From: Hydrocarboniphaga effusa AP103
GTDB lineage: Bacteria > Pseudomonadota > Gammaproteobacteria > Nevskiales > Nevskiaceae
NCBI RefSeq assembly: GCF_000271305.1
Contig: NZ_AKGD01000002.1
Span: forward strand, 620,001 to 684,000
Direction: 5' to 3'
Length of the DNA: 64,000 nucleotides
Shown here in pieces: positions 19,068 to 27,610 of this stretch. The notes beneath the pieces were generated by a model, which was given only the letters and a program-made list of their open reading frames with translations, searched no databases and was not told the DNA's origin. The position numbers and the translations under genes were made by a program. Within the stretch, counting starts at the first letter, position 1, and each line of letters begins with the position of its first letter.

Positions 19068-20827
19068 GCCACCGCGGGCTGCGCGGCCTGCAGGCGCCCG
19101 CCACTGAGCCGGATCACCTGGTCGGAAACGCCGAGCCAGGCCGGGTGGTGGGTCACCGAGATCACCGTCAGGCCCTGCTCGCGCACCAGCCGCAGGACGT
19201 TGGCGATGATCATCTCCTCGGTCTGCGGATCGAGCGCGCTGGTGGCCTCGTCGAGAATCAGCAGCTTGGGCTGGTGCAGCAGCGCACGCGCCAGGGCGAT
19301 GCGCTGGCGCTGGCCGCCCGACAGCGCCGAGCCGCGCTCTCCGACGACGGTGTTCGCGCCCTCGGCCAGCTGATCGACGAAATCCGCCCCGGCCGCGCGC
19401 AGCGCGCGTTCGATGTCGGCTTCGGTGAAGCGCGGCTCGCCGAGCGTCATATTGGCCGCGATGGTCTCGTGGAACAGGATCAGCTCCTGCGGCACGTAGC
19501 CGATCAGCGAGCGCCACTGGATCAGGTCGATCTCGGACAGCGGCTGGCCGTCGACCAGAATCCGCCCCGATTGCGGCTGGTGGAAGCCCAGCAGCACGTC
19601 CACCAGCGTGGTCTTGCCGGCGCCCGACGAACCGGTCACCGATACCAGCGTGCCGGTCTCGATCTGCAGGTCGATCGACTGCAGGATCGGCTTGCCGTCG
19701 TAGCTGAAGCCCACGCCCTCGAATGCGATCTGGCGGTCGAGCGTCGGCGTCAGGCGGCCGCGCTGCGATTCGGCCTGCTCGCGGGCTTCGGCGATCGCGT
19801 CCTCCACCGTGATCAGGCCGTTCTGGTTGGCGTAGAAGTTCTGCAGTTCCTGCTGGCTCTTGCCGATCACCATCACCGTCTTGATCAGCAGCAGGCACAT
19901 CACGATGACCTCCGCGACGGGCATCTTGAGCACCGTCAGCGAGACGAAGATGCCGGCCGCCAGGCACAGCGCGAGGATCGGCTCCTGCAGCGCCTTGTTG
20001 ACGTTCTTGGCGAAAGCCTGGCGCCGGTAGGTGCGCTTGATCTCCTTGAGGTCGCGGTCGAACAGCTGCGCGAAGCGGGCCTGGCGCGACATCGCCTTCA
20101 TCGGCTTGATGCCGATCAGCACGTCGGTGAGCCGGCCGAGGATCACGCGCAGCAGCGCCGACTGGTTGCGCGCCATGGCCTTGGAGATCGTCAGGAAGCG
20201 GGCCAGCGTGCTGAGCATGATCGCGCTGACCAGCAGCGTGAACACCGCGAGCTGCCAGGACACCAGCGCCGCCACGCTGAGGTAGACCACCGCCTGCACC
20301 GACTGCGAGAGCATCTGCATCGAGGCCATGTAAGCCTCGCCGGCGCCGGTCGCCTCGGCCCCGAGCGCGGCCGAGAAGCGGCCCACCGGCTGGTGCACGT
20401 AATAGCTCCAGCGCGCATTGATCAGCGCGTCGACGAGCCAGAGGCGCAGCTTGGCGGAGACCTCGGCCACCGTCGTGCTGACCATGCGCGTGGTCAGCAC
20501 CATCAGCACGCCCTTGAGGATGGTGCCGCCGACGACCAGGCCGAGCAGCACGACCGGATCGTGCGGAATATGGACCGAATCGAGCGCCCCGAGAATGATC
20601 TTGCTCATGCCGCTGGCCTTGGCCGCATCGTCTCCGAGCACCGACATGAGCGGCAGCAGGCTGGCGATGCCGAAGCCGTCGGCCAGGCTCGCGACGATCA
20701 CGCAGAGCGCCACCAGAGCGGCGCGCCGCGTCGGGATCAGGCCCGAAAAGCGCAGGAACGGGATGCGGCCGAGCAGCGATCGGTCGGCTGCGCGAGCGGG
20801 CTGGGAAGCGGGTCGAGGCGAGGTCAT
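19064..20827 (-). CDS. ABC exporter, fused membrane and ATPase domains
   Basis: A 587-residue half-transporter of the MsbA/lipid-oligosaccharide flippase type, expected to dimerise in the inner membrane. About six hydrophobic segments occupy residues 35-320. The ATPase domain from about 350 has Walker A GSSGAGKTTL, Q-loop YVPQELILFHETIAAN, signature LSGGQRQRIALARAL and Walker B LLILDEATSAL, followed by the switch HHPAW. Its place between glycosyltransferase genes suggests export of a glycolipid or glycan intermediate; the substrate cannot be read from sequence. Confidence 0.9.
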   Translation of the reverse strand: MTSPRPASQPARAADRSLLGRIPFLRFSGLIPTRRAALVALCVIVASLADGFGIASLLPLMSVLGDDAAKASGMSKIILGALDSVHIPHDPVVLLGLVVGGTILKGVLMVLTTRMVSTTVAEVSAKLRLWLVDALINARWSYYVHQPVGRFSAALGAEATGAGEAYMASMQMLSQSVQAVVYLSVAALVSWQLAVFTLLVSAIMLSTLARFLTISKAMARNQSALLRVILGRLTDVLIGIKPMKAMSRQARFAQLFDRDLKEIKRTYRRQAFAKNVNKALQEPILALCLAAGIFVSLTVLKMPVAEVIVMCLLLIKTVMVIGKSQQELQNFYANQNGLITVEDAIAEAREQAESQRGRLTPTLDRQIAFEGVGFSYDGKPILQSIDLQIETGTLVSVTGSSGAGKTTLVDVLLGFHQPQSGRILVDGQPLSEIDLIQWRSLIGYVPQELILFHETIAANMTLGEPRFTEADIERALRAAGADFVDQLAEGANTVVGERGSALSGGQRQRIALARALLHQPKLLILDEATSALDPQTEEMIIANVLRLVREQGLTVISVTHHPAWLGVSDQVIRLSGGRLQAAQPAVA

Positions 20828-21048
20828 GAGCGTACGCGCGAAGGGGCGTCACGATAGCGTAAAAAGACTGCCCGGTTGGGTGCGACCGCCGGGAAGCGGC
20901 GAGGCGGCGCGCTGCCGATTTGGCGGAATCAGAACCGACAGGGGTGGCCGAGGTCGTTATGCTAGCGCCCCGTCATCGCCTCCCGACCGCCGATGTTCCC
21001 CATCCCGATCCGCGTTTCGCCGCCTGCTCGCCGCGGGCCCCGCTGAGC

Positions 21049-21918
21049 ATGCGCCGCTTCGCCGTCGTCACCACCTGCCATGCGGCGGGCTACGAAACCT
21101 ACGGGCGCCTGATGGCGCAGACCTTCCTGCAGTACTGGCCGGCCGAGGTGACGCTCGACTTCTATACCGAAGGCTTCGACTGCGAACTGCGCGACGGGCG
21201 CCTGCGTACGCATGATCTGCTCGCGAGCAGCCCGGGCCTGGTCGCGTTCAAGCAGCGCCATGCCGACAACCCGGTCGCGCACGGCAAGAAGCCGCCGTTT
21301 CGCCGGCTGACGCTGCCGGGCGGCATCGCGATTCCGCTTCCGCTGCGCAGTCGCAAGAAGTCTTACCGCTACAACGCGGTGCGCTTCGCCCACAAGACTT
21401 TCGCCATCTTCGACGCCGCCCGCCGCGTCGATGCCGACGTGCTGATCTGGGTCGACGCGGACACGCGCTTCTTCGCCCCGGTGACGCTCGAGATGCTCGA
21501 CAGCTTCATGCCGCCGGACTGCTTCGTCGGCTGCCTGCGCCGGCCCAAGTTCACCGAGGCGGGTTTCGTCACCTACAACCTGCGGCACCCGCAGACCGCG
21601 CAGTTCCTCGACGATTTCGAGCGTCTCTACACGCAAGACCTGCTGTTCGCCGAGCGCGAATACCACGACGCCTTCCTGTTCGACGTGGTCCGCGAGCGCG
21701 CCGAAGCGCGCGGGGCCCGCAGCTACGACATCGCCGAGGGCGTCGGCGCCAAGGCCAGCCACGTGCTGATCAATTCCCGGCTCGGCTGCTTCATGGATCA
21801 CATGAAGGGCAATCGCAAGGAAAGCGGGCAGAGCCGGGCCGGCGATCTGGTGGTAGCGCGCGACGAAACCTACTGGCAAGAGTGCGGCTCGGCGCCCACG
21901 AAGCCGGGCAAGCCCTAG
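21049..21918 (+). CDS. Putative glycosyltransferase with DxD motif
   Basis: A 289-residue soluble protein with a GT-A-like arrangement: the N-terminal strand RFAVVTTCHAAGYETYGRLM and, mid-protein, VDADVLIWVDADTRFFAPV with the DxD metal/nucleotide-sugar motif. FAIFDAARRV before it and the C-terminal SHVLINSRLGCFMDHMKGNRK are recognisable but not assignable to a named family. An upstream in-frame start would add 43 unconserved residues, so MRRFAVV was chosen. It is divergent from the ABC exporter, consistent with a shared glycan function. Confidence 0.72.
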   Translation: MRRFAVVTTCHAAGYETYGRLMAQTFLQYWPAEVTLDFYTEGFDCELRDGRLRTHDLLASSPGLVAFKQRHADNPVAHGKKPPFRRLTLPGGIAIPLPLRSRKKSYRYNAVRFAHKTFAIFDAARRVDADVLIWVDADTRFFAPVTLEMLDSFMPPDCFVGCLRRPKFTEAGFVTYNLRHPQTAQFLDDFERLYTQDLLFAEREYHDAFLFDVVRERAEARGARSYDIAEGVGAKASHVLINSRLGCFMDHMKGNRKESGQSRAGDLVVARDETYWQECGSAPTKPGKP

Positions 21919-21999
21919 TCAGGGCGCCCGCAGCTCGCGCCGGATCGAAATCGGATTCGAGAAGCGCAGGAATGAAATGCGGGTGAAGAAGGGGGCGGT
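21919..21999 (-). pseudogene. Possible remnant resembling the start of the ABC exporter gene
   Basis: On the minus strand this stretch reads FFTRISFLRFSNPISIRREL and then a stop, echoing LLGRIPFLRFSGLIPTRRAA near the N-terminus of the exporter encoded 1.2 kb away. The DNA is also similar (GAGAAGCGCAGGAATGAAAT here, GAAAAGCGCAGGAACGGGAT there). No further part of a transporter follows. It could be a decayed duplicate or chance. Confidence 0.25.
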
Positions 22000-22168
22000 A
22001 GCGGATTCGGTCGCGGCGGGAACCGTGCAAGGCAGCGCAGCCTTAGCCGATTGAGGCAGCGATTGAGCCGACGGCCGAGTCGGGCGGTTTTCGCGTACGG
22101 CGCGGCCCGGTCGCAGCCAGTAAACTCGCCCGCTTGGCAATCCCGTGGCGGCGAAGCCCTGACGATTC

Positions 22169-24442
22169 ATGCTGATCGACCGAAACCTGAGGCAGTACAC
22201 CACCCGCGACACCGCTTCGATCCAGGAGGTCGCGCAGCTGATCGCGCAGAAAAAGGGTCGCATCGCGCTGGTGGTGGATCAGAACGGCGTGCTGCTCGGC
22301 ACCATCTCCAACGGTGACCTGATTCGCTGGCTCGGAGCCGGCAGTCCCCGGGGTTCGCAGACCACCGCCTTGTCCATCGCCAACCGGGTATTCAAATCGG
22401 TCGGGCCGGACGATTCGCGCGACCGCATCGCCGCCCTGCTCGAAGATGTGCTGTACGTGCCGATCCTCGATGCGCGCGGTCGCCTGGAGGCCGTCGCCCG
22501 GCATCGGGTGGCGGCCGAAGGCGTGGTGCTCGACAACCGCCGGATCGCGCGCGACGCCCCGGTGTTCACGATCGCGGAGATCGGCAACAACCATAACGGC
22601 AGCCTCGAACTGGCCCTGCGCCTGATCGACGCCGCGGCCGATGCCGGCGCCGATTGCGCCAAGTTCCAGATGCGCGACATGGAGACACTCTATGGCGGCG
22701 CCAGTGATGGTCGCGGCGCGAGCGAGAACCTCGGCACCGAATACGTGCTCGACCTGCTGGCGCGCTACCAGCTGTCGACCGACGACCTGTTCCGCTGCTT
22801 CGATCATTCCCGTAAGCGCGGCCTGGTTCCGCTGTGCACGCCCTGGGACGAGTCGAGCATGGAGAAACTCGATCGCTACGGCCTGCCGGCCTTCAAGATC
22901 GCCTCGGCGGATTTCACCAATCACGGCTTCCTGAAATCGCTCGGCAGTCTCGGCAAGCCGCTGATCTGCTCCACCGGCATGACCACAGAGCAGGAAATCC
23001 GCCAGAGCGCCGATCTGCTGCAGCGCTGCGGGGCGCCGTACGTGCTGCTGCATTGCAATTCCACCTATCCGGCACCGTTCCGCGATGTGAACCTGAGCTA
23101 CCTGCGGCGGCTCGAGCAGATCGGACAATGCACGGTCGGCTACTCCGGCCACGAGCGCGACATCTTCGTCTCGATCGCGGCGGTTTCGCTGGGCGCCCGG
23201 GTGATCGAGAAGCACCTGACCTTCGATCGCGGCATGGAAGGCAACGACCATCGCATCAGCCTGCTGCCGGACGAATTCGCACGCATGGTCGAAGGCATTC
23301 GCCAGGTGGAAGACGCCGTCGGCAGCGATGCCCCGCGACGCATTTCGCAAGGCGAGATGATGAACCGCGTCACCCTGGCCAAATCGGTGTTCGCCAACGT
23401 CGACATCAAGGCCGGCCAGGTGATCGAGGAAAGCATGCTCGAGGTGCGCAGCCCCGGTCGCGGGCTGCAACCCAACCGCAAGCTGGAGCTGATCGGCAAG
23501 CGGCTGACGCGGACCGTGCGCTCGGGCACGCCGTTCTTCGCTTCCGACCTCGATGGCCGCGCGACGCGCCAGGGCGATGGCAAGCGGAGCTATCGTTTCC
23601 ACCGGCCCTGGGGCCTGCCGGTCCGGCATCACGACTACGCCAAGCTGCTCGACGCCAGCGCGCCGGATTTCGTGGAATTCCATCTGAGCTATCGCGACCT
23701 CGAACTCGAAGACGAACACTTCTTCTCGGGTCGACAGCCGCTGAACCTGGTGGTGCATGCGCCGGAGCTGTTCGCGGGCGATCACGTGCTGGACCTGTGC
23801 TCGCCGGACGAGGCCTACCGCCAGCATTCGGTGCGCGAAATGCGGCGTGTGATCGCCAAGACGCATTCGCTGCGGCGATATTTCGAGACGTCGGGCCCGA
23901 CCGGCATCGTCACCAACGTCGGTGGTTTTTCGCTCGACCGGCCGCTGACACCGTCCGAGCGCCAGCAGCGGCGCGAGACGCTCAAGCGCAGCCTCGCCGA
24001 GCTGGACACCGCCGACGTCGAGATCTGGCCGCAGACCATGCCGCCCTATCCCTGGCATTTCGGCGGCCAGCGCTTCCACAACCTGTTCGTGGAGGCCGAG
24101 GAAATCGATGTGCTGTGCAGCGAGCTCAAGCTCGGCCTGTGCTTCGACATTTCGCACTCCAAGCTCGCCTGCAACCTGCTCAAGCATTCATTCGAGGATT
24201 TCACCACGATCGTCGGCCGCCACACGCGGCATCTGCACGTGGCCGATGCGGCGGGCATGGACGGCGAGGGCCTGCAGATCGGCGAGGGCGAGATCGACTT
24301 CAAGTCCTTCTATCGCCGCCTGGACCAGATCGCGCCGCAGGCATCGTTCCTGCCCGAAATCTGGCAGGGGCACGAGAACGACGGCGAAGGCTTCTGGATC
24401 GCGCTGGATCGCTTGCAGCAGAGCGTGACACCGCCGACTTAG
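22169..24442 (+). CDS. Four-module nonulosonate synthase: CBS pair, NeuB, SAF and TIM-barrel isomerase-like domain
   Basis: One open frame of 757 residues. Residues 1-115 hold a CBS-domain pair (VDQNGVLLGTISNGDLIRWL, VPILDARGRLEAV). Residues about 128-395 form a NeuB-type synthase condensing phosphoenolpyruvate with a six-carbon sugar (FTIAEIGNNHNGSLELA, FKIASADFTN, STGMTTEQEI, YSGHE, EKHLTFDRGMEGNDH). An SAF/antifreeze-like domain follows at about 400-455. From about 465, a xylose-isomerase-like TIM barrel keeps probable metal ligands (ADVEIWPQT, CFDISHSK, RHLHVAD, LPEIWQGHE). The product is probably a sialic/legionaminic-type acid. It converges on a NeuA-like gene. The role of the last domain is inference, perhaps an epimerase or isomerase on the precursor or product. 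Confidence 0.88.
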   Translation: MLIDRNLRQYTTRDTASIQEVAQLIAQKKGRIALVVDQNGVLLGTISNGDLIRWLGAGSPRGSQTTALSIANRVFKSVGPDDSRDRIAALLEDVLYVPILDARGRLEAVARHRVAAEGVVLDNRRIARDAPVFTIAEIGNNHNGSLELALRLIDAAADAGADCAKFQMRDMETLYGGASDGRGASENLGTEYVLDLLARYQLSTDDLFRCFDHSRKRGLVPLCTPWDESSMEKLDRYGLPAFKIASADFTNHGFLKSLGSLGKPLICSTGMTTEQEIRQSADLLQRCGAPYVLLHCNSTYPAPFRDVNLSYLRRLEQIGQCTVGYSGHERDIFVSIAAVSLGARVIEKHLTFDRGMEGNDHRISLLPDEFARMVEGIRQVEDAVGSDAPRRISQGEMMNRVTLAKSVFANVDIKAGQVIEESMLEVRSPGRGLQPNRKLELIGKRLTRTVRSGTPFFASDLDGRATRQGDGKRSYRFHRPWGLPVRHHDYAKLLDASAPDFVEFHLSYRDLELEDEHFFSGRQPLNLVVHAPELFAGDHVLDLCSPDEAYRQHSVREMRRVIAKTHSLRRYFETSGPTGIVTNVGGFSLDRPLTPSERQQRRETLKRSLAELDTADVEIWPQTMPPYPWHFGGQRFHNLFVEAEEIDVLCSELKLGLCFDISHSKLACNLLKHSFEDFTTIVGRHTRHLHVADAAGMDGEGLQIGEGEIDFKSFYRRLDQIAPQASFLPEIWQGHENDGEGFWIALDRLQQSVTPPT

Positions 24443-24484
24443 GCGGGCCGGCCAGTACGCGCGAGCGCGTAACCATCGTCACGT

Positions 24485-25150
24485 TCAGGCCGGGCGCGAC
24501 TTCTCGATCAAACGCTCGATGGTGGTCCAGTCTTCCGGTTCGTCGATTTCGGCCGCGCTGTCGGCGGCCATTTCGTGCACCACGATCTTGCCGCCCAGCC
24601 GGCAGCGCCCACTTTCGAGCACCGCGCGGCTCGAAAAGTAGAACGCCCCGTTTTCCATCAGCGTGCCGGCCCAGTCCTGGCGACGCGGCCGCTTGAGCGG
24701 GTCGTAGTTCAGCGCCCGGCCGTCGTCGGTCCAGAAGAAACGATGCGTGCGCACCGCGGTCACCAGCGAATCGGCCCGCTGTTCATCAAAACGCTGCTGC
24801 GCGCGCCGGAAATCTTCGACACGGGTCAGCGGCGAAGTCGCCTGGATCGTGCACAGCACGTCGAAGTCCACGGCGGTGGCGAATTCCAGCAACGCGCTTT
24901 CGGTGGAGGCGGCGTCGGTGCAGGTCTGCGCGCCGCGACGGAACAGCTTCACCTTCGGCCCGAATTCCTGCTCCACCGAGCGCCGGATGTCGTCGCTGTC
25001 GGTGCCGACCCAGATTTCATCGAAACAGCCGCTGTCGATCGCCGCGCCGAGCGACCAGGCGAACAGCGGCCGGCCGGCCAGCGGGCGGATGTTCTTGCCC
25101 GGGATCGATTTGGAGCCGCCGCGCAGCGGCATGTAGGCCAGCCAGCGCAT
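24485..25150 (-). CDS. Acylneuraminate cytidylyltransferase-like protein (NeuA family)
   Basis: A 221-residue CTP-dependent nucleotidyltransferase that would activate the nonulosonic acid as a CMP-sugar. MPLRGGSKSIPGKNIRPLAG is the NeuA nucleotide-binding loop, DEIWVGTDSDDI and LCTIQATSPL are also typical, and NGAFYFSS is a late family motif. The ATG follows the upstream gene's stop by one base (TGAAATG), arguing for a coupled operon with the dioxygenase and surface carbohydrate gene. It ends about 40 bases from the convergent synthase. Confidence 0.88.
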   Translation of the reverse strand: MRWLAYMPLRGGSKSIPGKNIRPLAGRPLFAWSLGAAIDSGCFDEIWVGTDSDDIRRSVEQEFGPKVKLFRRGAQTCTDAASTESALLEFATAVDFDVLCTIQATSPLTRVEDFRRAQQRFDEQRADSLVTAVRTHRFFWTDDGRALNYDPLKRPRRQDWAGTLMENGAFYFSSRAVLESGRCRLGGKIVVHEMAADSAAEIDEPEDWTTIERLIEKSRPA

Positions 25151-25151
25151 T

Positions 25152-26084
25152 TCAGGCTCCTGCCGTAGCCGGCTCGAGCCGCGCTTCGAGCTTGGCCAGG
25201 AAGGCGAGGGCGTCATCGTGCCATTTCTCGTCGACCGCGAGATCGGACAGGGCGCCGGATTGCAGCGCCCGGTCCCAGCGCACCGGGCTCGGCAGCAGGC
25301 ACAGGGTCGCGGTCAGCCGTGAGCCTCGAGTCGGGCTGATGCCCCGATGCAGTGCCCGCGAGGGCTGGAACAGCACCGCTTCGCCGGCTTCGCGCTCACG
25401 CAGTTCGGTGACCAGCGGACGGCCGGCGAGACGCGCGAGCTGCCCGGTATTGCCGGTGCGGGTTCGGGTCTTGTTGAAGACGTAGCCGCGCTCGGCGACC
25501 GCCAGGGTGCTGGCGATGTCCATGAACTCGGTATTGCCGCCGTGCTGCGCGGTCGGGTTCAGATAGACGATCAGCTTGAGGTGCCGGCTCGGGCCCTTGT
25601 CGCAATGCCAGCGAAACGAGACCGACTCCTGCTCGGGCGCCGCGCGCGTCAGCGAGAACGCGGCCCAGTGAACCAGGTATTCGCTGCTGAAAAAGCCTGC
25701 GACGGCCTGATCGACCGGGCCCCGCAGAATCTGGTCGAGCAGGGCTTTCAACCGGGCGTCGCTGAGCTTGAAGCCCTCCAGATGTCGGCTGTTCTTTTTG
25801 AGCAGCTGCGGGTGGCCGGCCTCGAGTTCGGCGATGCAGGCGGCAGCCGCGTCGGCGCTCAGGGCCCGCAGATACCGGAAGCCACACTGTTCGAGTTCGG
25901 CATCGGCCACCGGGACTGGCGAGCGGCCGAAGGCGGCGCGGCAGCGGGCGAGGTAGGCGTCGTAGTGGCGCTGCTCGTCGAAGGCGCGCCAGGTGTCGGT
26001 CGCTCGCCGGGCATCCTGCGCGCGCCTGTAGGACGGGCTCAGCAGCGCCAGCAGGCGGGACGGAAGGCTCGACGGAAAATTCAT
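25152..26084 (-). CDS. 2-oxoglutarate/Fe(II)-type dioxygenase-like protein
   Basis: A 310-residue protein with the pattern of a phytanoyl-CoA-dioxygenase-like double-stranded beta-helix. VSFRWHCDKGPSRHLKLIVY supplies a candidate H-x-D iron motif and ALHRGISPTRGSRLTATLCL the distal His plus the Arg that binds 2-oxoglutarate. The N-terminal quarter is helical and unassigned. Coupled by ATGA to the upstream surface-carbohydrate gene and followed by the cytidylyltransferase, it may hydroxylate a sugar or lipid-linked glycan; that role is inference. Confidence 0.7.
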   Translation of the reverse strand: MNFPSSLPSRLLALLSPSYRRAQDARRATDTWRAFDEQRHYDAYLARCRAAFGRSPVPVADAELEQCGFRYLRALSADAAAACIAELEAGHPQLLKKNSRHLEGFKLSDARLKALLDQILRGPVDQAVAGFFSSEYLVHWAAFSLTRAAPEQESVSFRWHCDKGPSRHLKLIVYLNPTAQHGGNTEFMDIASTLAVAERGYVFNKTRTRTGNTGQLARLAGRPLVTELREREAGEAVLFQPSRALHRGISPTRGSRLTATLCLLPSPVRWDRALQSGALSDLAVDEKWHDDALAFLAKLEARLEPATAGA

Positions 26085-27484
26085 TGTCCGGCGCGAGATG
26101 TGGCGAACACCTCGAACAGATGCTCGCTGCGTGTGCGCACGCCGACCGAGCCGAAGCGGCCCAGTGTGCGGCCGAGCTTTTCGATCCGTCGCGCGACGTC
26201 GTCGGTGGACAGTCGCGGGAAGCGGTGATCGTGATAGTTGCCGGGTTTTTCGTGCTTGCGCCGCTTCGCCAGCGAGCGCAAACGCGTGTGCAGCCAGGCG
26301 CGCAGGCGCACCGGCAGCGGCGGTAGCGGCAGGCTGCCTTCACGACGATAAATGGCATCGAGCTGATCGAGGATGCGCTCGCAGGCGAGCCGGCCCGAGC
26401 GCGCGGTGATGTAGTGTCCGATCAGCTCGTCGCGCTCGGCGCTCGTCCTCGCTGCCTCCTGGTTTTCGATGATGCCCTTGAGGCTCGCGATCAATTCGTC
26501 GAGCGTGCGGCATTGCACACTCAGGCGGTTCGGCAGGCCCTGGAAATCGAGGTCGTACTCGGTATTGAAGGTCTTGAGATAGGTCACCGACGGCACGCCC
26601 ATGGCGTAGCTCTCGATCGCCGTGGTGCAGCCGTTGTGCACCAGGGCGCGGCAGGCCAGCAGCCAGGGCAGCACGTTGCCCTGGTGCGAAACGACGATGC
26701 GGCTGCAGCGGCGGGCGAGTTCCTGGTAGACGGCGTGGTTTTCACTCGGATGCGGCCGCAGCACCAGTGTCACGCCCGGCAGCGCCTGCTCCAGCGCCGG
26801 CATCATGGCGAGGAAGTCGTCGAGGATGGATTGCTTGTGCGCGAGCAGGCCCTCGGCGAACGCGCGCGGCATGCCCTTGCCGGCCTGGCCCATCGGCGGC
26901 GGCTTGGTCGGGTCCGTCGACGGTGCGAACAGACCCAGGCCGGGCTGGAACGGGTTGACGTCCGTGAAGTTTGTGTTGATCAGCAGAAAGTCGCCGTACT
27001 GCTGCTTCAGCGCACGGACGTCGTCGTCGAAGTAGGCCCGCAGTTCGGGGCGCAGCATGTCGCCGCGCGGATTGCCGGTCAGGTGCATCGGCATGCCCTT
27101 GGGCAGATGCGGATAGCCTGCCAGCAGCTCACGGTTCTCCTCGCCCCACGCGAAAATGTGCGAGACGTAGGGCAGGGTGCCGGGCGACAGACGAAGTGGA
27201 TAGAACACTTCCGGTGGCGGATGCACCAGCGCCTCTTCCTCCCAGGCGATGATGTCGTGGCCAAGCTCGCGGATCAGCCGGAACATCAGCTTGCTGAGGC
27301 CACGCATGCTCTTGGCGGCGTAGACGCCGCGCGGCAGCTCTGCCATCGCGAAATGCACGTAGGCGCGCGAGCCGATGACGACCCGATACCCGCGTTCCAC
27401 CGCGCAACTGGCGAGCAGCAGCTTGGCGTCCATTTCGCGCACCTGGCTTTCCACCGGAATGATCAACAGCGGAGCGTCAGGCAT
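26081..27484 (-). CDS. Surface carbohydrate biosynthesis protein (GT-B/glycerophosphotransferase-like)
   Basis: A 467-residue protein of the family named surface carbohydrate biosynthesis protein, often found beside NeuB-type synthases. LLIIPVESQVREMDAKLLLA opens a GT-B-like fold. LTGNPRGDMLRP, FLLINTNFTDVN, LVLRPHPSENHAVY and ALVHNGCTTAIESYAMGVPS form the C-terminal nucleotide-binding half shared with CDP-glycerol glycerophosphotransferases and related transferases. The last 90 residues are basic. It is the first gene of a three-gene run, and its stop overlaps the next start. Confidence 0.83.
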   Translation of the reverse strand: MPDAPLLIIPVESQVREMDAKLLLASCAVERGYRVVIGSRAYVHFAMAELPRGVYAAKSMRGLSKLMFRLIRELGHDIIAWEEEALVHPPPEVFYPLRLSPGTLPYVSHIFAWGEENRELLAGYPHLPKGMPMHLTGNPRGDMLRPELRAYFDDDVRALKQQYGDFLLINTNFTDVNPFQPGLGLFAPSTDPTKPPPMGQAGKGMPRAFAEGLLAHKQSILDDFLAMMPALEQALPGVTLVLRPHPSENHAVYQELARRCSRIVVSHQGNVLPWLLACRALVHNGCTTAIESYAMGVPSVTYLKTFNTEYDLDFQGLPNRLSVQCRTLDELIASLKGIIENQEAARTSAERDELIGHYITARSGRLACERILDQLDAIYRREGSLPLPPLPVRLRAWLHTRLRSLAKRRKHEKPGNYHDHRFPRLSTDDVARRIEKLGRTLGRFGSVGVRTRSEHLFEVFATSRAGQ

Positions 27485-27610
27485 GTAAGGGCTCGCGAAG
27501 CGGGAAGGGGAGGCGCGGTTCCGTGAAACCAGCCTGGACGCCGCGCGGAGCAGCGTCGGGCCAAGACAAGGAGCCGCCGCGCAGGCTCGGTGAACTGCTC
27601 TGCGACATGA

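Noticed and set aside
22169..24442. NeuB fusion as an artefact of two genes joined by a sequencing error
   Set aside because: The frame is continuous, with conserved motifs of all four modules in one phase and no internal ribosome site or change in coding pattern.
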